This document shows positions 1 through 5,880 of a stretch of DNA of 64,000 bases, piece by piece. A program made the position numbers and the translations under genes. The notes below the pieces were generated by a model. That model saw only the letters and a program-made list of their open reading frames with translations, ran no database searches and was not told the origin of the DNA. Position 1 is the first letter of the stretch. Each line of letters begins with the position of its first letter. The stretch covers positions 62,001-126,000 of the forward strand of contig CAXBDK010000010.1 in assembly GCA_963974715.1 (NCBI GenBank). Reading direction: 5' to 3'. Source of the stretch: Sediminicola sp963974715. GTDB taxonomy: Bacteria; Bacteroidota; Bacteroidia; Flavobacteriales; Flavobacteriaceae.

Positions 1-145
1 CCAATTCAAATTCTACCTCATCGCCTTCACGAATCTCATCGATCAATCCTGAAATGTGTACAAAATGGTCTTTGTCGGTTCCTTCTTCAACGATGAATCC
101 AAATCCTTTGGAGTCGTTAAAAAATTTTACTGTTCCTCTATTCAT
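1..145 (-). CDS. Cold-shock domain protein, N-terminal part (cut by window edge)
   Basis: Only the first 48 residues are in the window. They read MNRGTVKFFNDSKGFGFI and continue through a DHFVHIS segment, which are the RNP1 (KGFGFI) and RNP2 (FVHIS) nucleic-acid-binding motifs of the CspA family. Family members of about 65 residues bind single-stranded RNA or DNA and melt mRNA secondary structure. The ATG at 145 has a TAcaTTTG promoter box 29 bases upstream and an AT-rich leader between them, which is common in cold-shock genes. The identity is secure; which csp paralogue it is cannot be told. Confidence 0.93.
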   Translation of the reverse strand, partial: MNRGTVKFFNDSKGFGFIVEEGTDKDHFVHISGLIDEIREGDEVEFEL

Positions 146-173
146 TACAAAAAATTAAAAATTATTAAAGGCG

Positions 174-181
174 CAAATGTA
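174..181 (-). promoter_or_regulatory. Promoter -7 box (TAcaTTTG) for cold-shock gene
   Basis: The minus strand reads TACATTTG, an exact match to the Bacteroidota TAnnTTTG element, 29 bases before the cold-shock ATG. No clear -33 TTG is visible upstream. Confidence 0.6.
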
Positions 182-294
182 CGCTAATTATTTTTAATAT
201 GGTTATTTTTAGCAGTTTATCGGTTTATTCCAGTAAAATGGCAGCTTGTAGGGGGAGTTTGGAACAATTTTATTCCATTTTAACCACTATTATC

Positions 295-534
295 CTAGGA
301 TTTCAACGAATAAAGATAGAGGTCTTCCACTTTTTGCCTTGCCCAAGGCGTTTTTCGGAGGAAAGCGAGGCTCGATTTTATGGAAGGCCCGTTCGTGAAA
401 CACTTTATGGGTATCCGTTTGCCCAGATCGAACCACCCGTACGTTGCCACAAGATGTTCCAGCATATGTGCCAAGGTTACCCCATGTAGGGGATTGTTTT
501 TTTGGGGATGGTCAATCGGTTCTTTTTCTTCCAT
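295..534 (-). CDS. VF530 / DUF2132 family small DNA-binding-like protein
   Basis: A 79-residue protein with the family's typical core: NPLHGVTLAHMLEHLV, then YGWFDLGKRI, then SIKSSLAFLRKTPWAR and VEDLYL. VF530-type proteins are small helical proteins of bacterial cytosol whose fold suggests nucleic-acid binding; the role is not established. The reading frame stays open up to a TTG at 546, but a TAtcTTTG promoter box covers 544-551, so the ATG at 534 is chosen as the start. It lies 66 bases downstream of the dus stop on the same strand and may be both co-transcribed with dus and driven by its own promoter. Confidence 0.85.
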   Translation of the reverse strand: MEEKEPIDHPQKNNPLHGVTLAHMLEHLVATYGWFDLGKRIPIKCFTNGPSIKSSLAFLRKTPWARQKVEDLYLYSLKS

Positions 535-543
535 AGGTGGGGG

Positions 544-551
544 CAAAGATA
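544..551 (-). promoter_or_regulatory. Promoter -7 box (TAtcTTTG) for DUF2132 gene
   Basis: Minus-strand TATCTTTG ends 10 bases before the ATG at 534, leaving almost no 5' leader. It rules out the upstream TTG start. Confidence 0.55.
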
Positions 552-600
552 CATAGGCATGGCGAATATTAAAAATTTCAGTTCCGGTACACTCCAGATG

Positions 601-1566
601 TTACCCGTTGCTGCCCATTGTTTTTGCCGTGTTTATAATTTCCCGGGTTGCGGAAAGGTACGCCTTTACGTCCCTGGCTTTTTTTATTTTCTTATAGGTC
701 TTCTGCGGATTGGGGAAGGCGGTCGAAAAATATTCCCAAAATCCCAACATCTTCATCCGGATCGGGGTGGGCCCGGACAAGGCCCTGTCATAGGCCTCAA
801 AAATGGTATCATGAAAATCGCTGAAAATGTCCCATCTGTTTTCGGGATAGGTTTCGGTATTCCCTTTTATCATGAGCGGAAGGAAGGGATCTGCAATAAG
901 CCCCCTACCGATCATCCAATGATCCAGCATCGGAAAGCGCTGTTGTAACACTTTAAAGCCGGCTACCGTGGTGATATCGCCATTGTAGTAAATTTTATGG
1001 GTAGTATGATCTAGACACTTCTCAAAGGATTCCAGATCAACGGGCCCCTTATAGAGCTGTTTGCCGATACGGGCATGGATGGCAATATTTTTTATGGGAT
1101 ACTTGTCCAGTATCGGGAGCAGTTTTAGGATTTCGCTACTGTTTTCGTATCCCATTCTCATTTTCATGGAAACGGTAATATCGGTTTCCGAATGGACACG
1201 GTCCAATAAAGCGTCAATTTTAAGGGTATCCTCGATAAGTCCGGAGCCCATTCCCCTTTTGGTCACCATCGGATACGGGCAGCCTAGGTTCCAGTTCAGT
1301 TCCTTATATCCCAGTTCCTGCACATATCGCACCACAAAAAGGAATTCTTCCTGATCATTGGTCATGACCTGGGGTATGACCGTTAGTTCTGTATTGTGCT
1401 CGGGTTGCAGGTCTCTTTGGTAGGATGTCTTAATGAGCAGCTTTCCATCCAATCGGATGTAAGGGGCATAAAAGGTGTCTATTCCCCCAAAAAACTGTTG
1501 GAAAGCGTTCCGGAACTTAAAATCGGTAAATCCTTGCAAGGGGGATGAAAGAAGGGTAATGGCCAT
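601..1566 (-). CDS. dus: tRNA-dihydrouridine synthase
   Basis: A 321-residue FMN- and NADPH-dependent enzyme that reduces uridines in the tRNA D-loop to dihydrouridine. The start MAITLLSSPLQGFTD matches the family's flavin-binding N-terminus, the catalytic cysteine is Cys96 in NWNLGCPYP, and MRMGYE, IHARIGKQLYKGP and GRGLIADP are the expected TIM-barrel motifs. Length and motifs suggest a DusC-like or Bacteroidota-type subfamily. The frame opens at a TTG (1575), but this lies inside a TAtcTTTG promoter box, so the ATG at 1566 is used. That puts the start roughly at the predicted transcription start, so the mRNA may be leaderless. It lies 15 bases downstream of the YdjC-like gene. Confidence 0.93.
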   Translation of the reverse strand: MAITLLSSPLQGFTDFKFRNAFQQFFGGIDTFYAPYIRLDGKLLIKTSYQRDLQPEHNTELTVIPQVMTNDQEEFLFVVRYVQELGYKELNWNLGCPYPMVTKRGMGSGLIEDTLKIDALLDRVHSETDITVSMKMRMGYENSSEILKLLPILDKYPIKNIAIHARIGKQLYKGPVDLESFEKCLDHTTHKIYYNGDITTVAGFKVLQQRFPMLDHWMIGRGLIADPFLPLMIKGNTETYPENRWDIFSDFHDTIFEAYDRALSGPTPIRMKMLGFWEYFSTAFPNPQKTYKKIKKARDVKAYLSATREIINTAKTMGSNG

Positions 1567-1572
1567 AGGGTG

Positions 1573-1580
1573 CAAAGATA
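1573..1580 (-). promoter_or_regulatory. Promoter -7 box (TAtcTTTG) for dus
   Basis: Minus-strand TATCTTTG lies immediately downstream of the YdjC-like stop and only 6 bases before the dus ATG. Transcription would begin at or next to the start codon. Confidence 0.5.
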
Positions 1581-1581
1581 T

Positions 1582-2448
1582 TTATTTTGCACCATGGCTT
1601 CCATTTTTTATTTCGGCCCAAGTGATCATTCTTATATTGTTGTCCCTGATCTTTTCGGCGCACCTGCTTCCCATGAAATAATTGCGGTCTATTTGCCTCC
1701 ATGCCGCCCCAAAATTGGGATGATCCACCGTTATGCCCTTCATTTCGTCATCGTCATGGGCCGGATGTACCAATAACATATTAAGGCCCGTGGGCAAGTT
1801 GTCCAGCACCTGATCGTAATAACTTTCAAGGCCGTTCCCTTCAAAATCGGAAAACTTTCCAAAATGTACATGGTCGAAAAGAAGATCGGAAGGATCTATG
1901 GTAGGTGTCAGTCCCACCATCGCAAAAAGATCTTTGGCCAAAAGTACGGGAAGGTCATATTGTTTCCCCAATGACCTGTATACCTCCAAAAATTGGGCAT
2001 CCGCCCCCACACTGTACATATGGGAATCTAAATGTGTGGGCCTGATCCCGAACAGTAGGGCCTTTTCTACCTGCGCTTCCAGCTCTTTGAATACCTGTTC
2101 TGGATCCGCGTTTTTTTGAAGGTCGTTCCGCTTGGGGCGGAAGAAACCATTTTGGTCCACCAAGCTGGGTACTTCGGAGATGGGCAATACCGGACCGAAT
2201 TTATAATTTTTCCATTCGCACGTAAGGGTAAGGTGTATGCCCGTATCCAACTGTGCGTTGTTTTTGGAAAATTGGGCAATTTCATAAAACCAGGGACAGG
2301 GGACCATAATGCTGTACGAATTAACACTGCCATATTGCAGCGTTTCCATGGTTGCCCTGTTCTCCGAATGGGAGAGCCCCGCATCGTCGGCATGGACCAT
2401 AAGGACTTTGCTGTTCTTGGGTATCCCCAGATTATTCAATATATCCAT
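1582..2448 (-). CDS. YdjC/ChbG-family carbohydrate deacetylase
   Basis: A 288-residue protein of the YdjC-like deacetylase family, whose characterised members (ChbG) remove N-acetyl groups from chitooligosaccharides. Visible family features are the metal-binding HADDAG segment near residue 19, the DTGIHLTLT strand near 68, and THLDSHM near 138, which carries the other metal-ligand histidines. There is no signal peptide, so it should act in the cytosol. It is the first gene of a minus-strand run into dus and DUF2132. Substrate is inferred only from the family. Confidence 0.85.
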   Translation of the reverse strand: MDILNNLGIPKNSKVLMVHADDAGLSHSENRATMETLQYGSVNSYSIMVPCPWFYEIAQFSKNNAQLDTGIHLTLTCEWKNYKFGPVLPISEVPSLVDQNGFFRPKRNDLQKNADPEQVFKELEAQVEKALLFGIRPTHLDSHMYSVGADAQFLEVYRSLGKQYDLPVLLAKDLFAMVGLTPTIDPSDLLFDHVHFGKFSDFEGNGLESYYDQVLDNLPTGLNMLLVHPAHDDDEMKGITVDHPNFGAAWRQIDRNYFMGSRCAEKIRDNNIRMITWAEIKNGSHGAK

Positions 2449-2491
2449 ACCACATAATTTTTTTTAGATCCTATTTTAGGGGCTTATTCAC

Positions 2492-2519
2492 CCCCTGTGT
2501 CGCAGGGGATGGGTTTTTT
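2492..2519. other. Short hairpin followed by T-run
   Basis: CCCCTG (2492-2497) pairs with CAGGGG (2503-2508) around a 5-base loop, and a T-run follows at 2514-2519 on the plus strand. It resembles a weak terminator, but no plus-strand gene precedes it. Confidence 0.3.
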
Positions 2520-2611
2520 CCTTGGAAAATCTTTTGGGCCCTGCCCCGGGGTAGTCGATAGTATTCCTTTGCCCTATGGCGGAACATACATACGGGACCG
2601 TCCCTACGGGC

Positions 2612-2648
2612 AGATAAAAAACCTCCTTGCCATTGAGGGGCAAGGAGG
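2612..2648 (-). terminator. Rho-independent terminator of the peroxiredoxin transcript
   Basis: A perfect 10-bp stem (2622-2631 with 2639-2648) has a 7-base loop and, on the minus strand, a run of six Ts. It lies about 200 bases beyond the peroxiredoxin stop, so the dispersed repeat at 2689-2852 would be transcribed as that mRNA's 3' UTR. Confidence 0.75.
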
Positions 2649-2688
2649 CTGTGATCATCAATTTATTTTATGGGCCCCATTTTCCTAT

Positions 2689-2852
2689 TGAAGTGATTTA
2701 AACTTTTTTGATTGAAGTGAAAATTAGCCATTTTGGGTCTAATTGAAGGCTTTTTTGACTTGCGTAGCAGGGTTACGGAATTCAAAAAAGATGAAAAGTA
2801 GGGCTCAAGAGGGCAATTTTTTAGCCAATTGGGAAAAGTTTAAATCACTTCA
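2689..2852. repeat. Dispersed palindromic element, full copy 1 (164 bp)
   Basis: The ends are perfect 19-bp inverted repeats (2689-2707 with 2834-2852; sequence TGAAGTGATTTAAACTTTT). The interior closely matches the copy at 25276-25437, including ATTGAAGTGAAAATTAGCCA, GAAGGCTTTTTTGAC, a small cgtagc-type hairpin and the right-end TTTTTTAGCCAATTGG. The right end overlaps the TGA stop of the peroxiredoxin gene. It contains no ORF. The size and inverted-repeat ends suggest a non-autonomous MITE-like element or a structured 3' UTR repeat. Confidence 0.85.
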
Positions 2853-3488
2853 TTTATTGGGCTGGGGTGTCATTCTAAGATAGGGCTTTATTTCCGTAAC
2901 CCCCTTCGGAAAGATTTTTTTGGCATCTTCCGTGGTTATGGCGGGACTCACCACCACATCCTCCCCGGCTTCCCAGTTAGCGGGGGTGGCCACTTTGTGG
3001 TAGGCCGTCAATTGCAGGGAATCTATCACCCGTAACAGCTCATGGAAATTCCTACCTGTGGAAGCGGGATAGGTAATGATCAATTTGACCGTTTTATCCG
3101 GGGCTATAATGTAGACCGATCGCACGGTCAGGTTGCTATTGGCATTGGGATGGATCATATCGTACAGGGTGGAGACCTTTTTGTCCTCGTCCGCTATAAT
3201 GGGAAAATTGATCGTGGTGTTCTGTACCTCGTTTATATCCTTGATCCATTCTTGATGGGAAGCGGCACCGTCCACACTTAGGGCCAACATCTTTACATTG
3301 CGCTTGTCAAATTCATCTTTGAATTTGGCCGCGGTACCCAGCTCCGTGGTGCATACGGGGGTAAAATCGGCAGGATGCGAGAATAGAATTCCCCAACTGT
3401 CCCCCAAATAATCATAGAAATTAAGCATTCCTTCCGAGCTGTCCGCCGTAAAATCCGGGGCTTCATCGCCCAATCGTATAGTTGCCAT
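2850..3488 (-). CDS. 1-Cys peroxiredoxin (Prx6/AhpC-TSA type)
   Basis: A 212-residue cytosolic peroxidase that reduces H2O2 and organic peroxides. The active site is HPADFTPVCTTELG with peroxidatic Cys46, and this is the only cysteine in the protein, so it is a true 1-Cys enzyme needing an outside thiol for recycling. The C-terminal extension (VATPANWEAGEDVVV) is typical of the Prx6 subfamily. It is monocistronic. Its TGA stop is formed by the end of the dispersed repeat, and a terminator lies beyond that repeat. Confidence 0.95.
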   Translation of the reverse strand: MATIRLGDEAPDFTADSSEGMLNFYDYLGDSWGILFSHPADFTPVCTTELGTAAKFKDEFDKRNVKMLALSVDGAASHQEWIKDINEVQNTTINFPIIADEDKKVSTLYDMIHPNANSNLTVRSVYIIAPDKTVKLIITYPASTGRNFHELLRVIDSLQLTAYHKVATPANWEAGEDVVVSPAITTEDAKKIFPKGVTEIKPYLRMTPQPNK

Positions 3489-3828
3489 AGTATGTCTGTT
3501 TTGAAATTACCCTATAAAATTAGTAGATTAATGCGCAAGTCCCCTCATTTTAAGGTTAAAAAAGTATTAAAATTTACGGGATAAGCGCAAATTTTTATGT
3601 TCCCTGCATGCGCTGGATTTACCTGACAAAGGAGGGCACCCCTGTGTCCGCACGTTTCTTCGATTTCGTCTGCCCGCCTATGGATCAAGAGCTTGCCCCG
3701 AGTCTATTGACCAACTGATTTATTTGGTTTCAAATACTAACGATGTGCGGTAATTTTATATTTTTATATTCGGATGTTAAACACCTTCCCCTCCCAAAGA
3801 CCGTTGCTGTCAATTGATAAAGTATTTT
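3489..3828. other. 340-bp intergenic region with a repeat fragment
   Basis: This region lies between divergent genes. It holds AT-rich putative promoter DNA on both sides and, at 3680-3713, a stretch with GAGCTTGCCCCGAG that resembles the second dispersed repeat seen at 17991-18050 and 32871-32930. I see no ORF. Confidence 0.4.
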
Positions 3829-4371
3829 ATGGAAAATGAAGAATTTGAAAAGTTGAGATATCCTATTGGTCCGATGCTATTGCCAGATATCATTACGGAA
3901 GACCATATTTCCGAATGGATCCTTGTGCTAGAGGAATTCCCGCAACGTCTTGAAGCCCTGGTAGGGGAACTCTCCGCATTCCAGTTGGATACCCCGTACA
4001 GGCCCGAAGGGTGGACGGTAAGGCAAGTGGTCCACCATATTGCGGATAGCCACCACCACAGTTATACGCGCTTTAAATGGGCACTTGCCGAACAGCGTCC
4101 CCTGATAAAGGCTTATGGGGAAAAGGAGTGGGCGGACCTTTTTGACGCCCATACGGCCCCCGTACGGTTATCGTTGGATTATATAGCCGCCCTCCATGCA
4201 AAGATGGTGTATATGTTAAAGGGACTGGCCCCTTCCGATCTGGAACGGGAATATATACATCCCGACGGAAACAAGGCCATTTCAGTGGCGGCCAATATAG
4301 GAAGATATGCATGGCATTCCAATCACCATTATGCCCATATTGCCAATTTGGTACAACGGGAAGGTTGGTGA
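3829..4371 (+). CDS. DinB-fold thiol transferase of the YfiT/BstA type
   Basis: A 180-residue DinB-superfamily four-helix protein. YfiT-like features are the early LRYPIGP motif, WTVRQVVHHIADSH (first metal histidine), and the C-terminal YAWHSNHHYAHI with the other two histidines of the metal site. Characterised relatives transfer bacillithiol to electrophiles in some Gram-positives; the thiol used here is unknown. The frame extends upstream to a TTG at 3814, but the ATG at 3829 fits the family's N-terminus. It is convergent with the redoxin gene, 10 bases apart. Confidence 0.85.
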   Translation: MENEEFEKLRYPIGPMLLPDIITEDHISEWILVLEEFPQRLEALVGELSAFQLDTPYRPEGWTVRQVVHHIADSHHHSYTRFKWALAEQRPLIKAYGEKEWADLFDAHTAPVRLSLDYIAALHAKMVYMLKGLAPSDLEREYIHPDGNKAISVAANIGRYAWHSNHHYAHIANLVQREGW

Positions 4372-4381
4372 CGCTTGTTAG

Positions 4382-4936
4382 TCATTTCCATTTAATGTTA
4401 CAGCCCATACTTGGTTTCTGCACGGTATCCACGGCCCTGCCATCCACCAGCGCATCCATGGCCCCCTTAAGGTTAACACCGGTAACCGGAATCCCGTTTC
4501 CGGGTCGGGAGCTGTCAAACTGCCCCCTGTACACCAAGGAAAGATCTTTGTCGAACAAATAAAAATCCGGGGTGCATGCGGCATCATAGGCTTTGGCAAC
4601 TTCCTGTGTGGCATCGTACAGATAGGGAAAGGAAAATCCATATCTTTCTGCAAACAGTTTCATTTCGGAAGGGGAATCCTGTGGGTATTTCTGGATATCG
4701 TTACTCGAAATGGCCACAAAATGAATTCCCTTGGCGATATATTCTTTGGAAAGTTCCGCCAATTTAGGGCTTACGTGGACCACAAAGGGACAATGGTTAC
4801 AGATAAAGACTAGCATGGTTCCAATAGGGCCTCGGGTTCCCTCCAGTTCCTTAGGGGAGCTGGTTACGGTATCCAGTAGCTTAAAGGAGGGCGCCGTGGT
4901 GCCCAAGGGCAACATATTACTGGGGGTGTTGGACAT
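4382..4936 (-). CDS. Redoxin / thioredoxin-like protein with CNHCPFV site
   Basis: A 184-residue thioredoxin-fold protein of the peroxiredoxin-like group. It has a CxxC active site (Cys46 and Cys49 in ICNHCPFVVHV) and a cis-proline region near CTPDFYLFD. No signal peptide is visible. The open frame continues 25 codons upstream, but that stretch is a GC-rich palindrome encoding an implausible Arg-rich sequence, so MSNTPSNML at 4936 is the likely start. Redox partner and substrate are unknown. Confidence 0.85.
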   Translation of the reverse strand: MSNTPSNMLPLGTTAPSFKLLDTVTSSPKELEGTRGPIGTMLVFICNHCPFVVHVSPKLAELSKEYIAKGIHFVAISSNDIQKYPQDSPSEMKLFAERYGFSFPYLYDATQEVAKAYDAACTPDFYLFDKDLSLVYRGQFDSSRPGNGIPVTGVNLKGAMDALVDGRAVDTVQKPSMGCNIKWK

Positions 4937-4954
4937 AGAAATTATTTTTGCTCC

Positions 4955-4985
4955 GACGCCTGCCCGCCTCCGGCGGGCGGGCGTC
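4955..4985. repeat. GC-rich palindrome (REP-like)
   Basis: A 14-base arm (4955-4968) pairs with 4972-4985 around a 3-base loop, with a single G-T type mismatch. It sits just upstream of the redoxin start codon, so it would form a hairpin in that 5' leader. Similar GC-rich arms occur at 17949-17973. Confidence 0.7.
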
Positions 4986-5179
4986 AAAATGTAACGTTGG
5001 TGTTCCTCCATCTGCCCCGAGAAGTATCTCCGAGGTTGCTGACGATGGGGAATAGAATAAAGTTAACACAATTTGCACGGAATTTCAAAAGCAGGAACCT
5101 CCTAATGGGACCGATCAAAAACAATTGCCCTTTAAATTTGCTTTTTAGTGTAAACAATGGTAAATTTTAGGGAAACTAA

Positions 5180-5491
5180 ATGCTTATGGAACGCTCCTAT
5201 ATATCGCTGTCGGAAGCCATTACAGCCTTGCAGGAAGAAGGCTATACGGAGGACTTTAACTTATGTGATGCCGGGCTGGAACACAAAAAACGGAAAGTCG
5301 TCCATGGTGCGGAAGATTGGAACGTGGTCCGCTACTATCGGTTCGAAGGGGCAAGCGATCCTGACGATAATATGGTCCTTTACGTGATCGAGACCTCCGA
5401 TGGGGAAAAAGGTCTTCTTGTAGATGCTTACGGGGCTTATTCCGGGAACGTTCCCGATGATCTGATCCATAAACTCAAAATTAAGGAATGA
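5180..5491 (+). CDS. Small conserved protein, often annotated as phosphoribosylpyrophosphate synthetase-like
   Basis: A 103-residue protein with the pattern LSEAITALQEEGYTEDFNL, then YRFEGASDPDDN, then LYVIETSDGEKGLLVDAYG. I recognise this as a small Bacteroidota family that databases often label a phosphoribosylpyrophosphate synthetase, although it is far shorter than real Prs and has none of its PRPP-binding loop. The function is unknown. The start could be ATG 5180 or ATG 5186. Its stop overlaps the next gene's ATG by four bases (ATGA), so the two are translationally coupled. Confidence 0.75.
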   Translation: MLMERSYISLSEAITALQEEGYTEDFNLCDAGLEHKKRKVVHGAEDWNVVRYYRFEGASDPDDNMVLYVIETSDGEKGLLVDAYGAYSGNVPDDLIHKLKIKE

Positions 5492-5823
5492 ACAAACTAG
5501 CCTGGAACGAATTTGCCAAAGTGGATATGAGGGTGGGTACCATTTTGGAGGTGTTGCCCTTTCCAAAGGCCAAAAAACCCGCCTACCAATTGCACATCGA
5601 TTTTGGGGAGGAAGTGGGGATCTTAAAAACTTCGGCCCAGATCACAAAGAGGTATTTGCCCCATGAGCTCTTGAACAGACAGGTAGTGGCGGTGATCAAC
5701 TTTCCACCAAAACAGATTGCCAACTTTATGAGCGAATGTCTGGTCTTGGGAGCGGTGCAGGGGGAAGAGGTAATCCTGTTGCAGCCGGGAAGCGAGGTGC
5801 CAAATGGACTTCGCATCTCCTAA
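5488..5823 (+). CDS. tRNA-binding domain protein, CsaA-like
   Basis: A 111-residue OB-fold protein with VDMRVGTILEV at the start, AYQLHIDFG, KTSAQIT and SECLVLGAV, all hallmarks of the CsaA/Trbp111 tRNA-binding domain. Such stand-alone domains dimerise and bind tRNA structure; CsaA also has reported chaperone-like activity. It is coupled to the preceding gene by an ATGA overlap. Just past its stop is a degenerate right end of the dispersed repeat. Confidence 0.93.
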   Translation: MNKLAWNEFAKVDMRVGTILEVLPFPKAKKPAYQLHIDFGEEVGILKTSAQITKRYLPHELLNRQVVAVINFPPKQIANFMSECLVLGAVQGEEVILLQPGSEVPNGLRIS

Positions 5824-5840
5824 AATGAAGGGCCGAAAAA

Positions 5841-5880
5841 CTGGATTTTCGACCCAATTGAAAAAGTCTAAATGAGTTCT
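5841..5880. repeat. Degenerate right end of the dispersed palindromic element
   Basis: The stretch GATTTTCGACCCAATTGAAAAAGTCTAAATGAGTTCT resembles the right end of the 164-bp element (TTTTTTACCCAATGGGGAAAAGTTTAGATCACTTC at 55880-55922) with scattered changes. It ends at the stop codon of the M14 peptidase, as copy 1 does with the peroxiredoxin. Confidence 0.5.

Noticed and set aside
502..948. 148-codon plus-strand frame opposite dus
   Set aside because: It lies antisense to a clear dus gene, has no family features and crosses other gene boundaries; a shadow frame.
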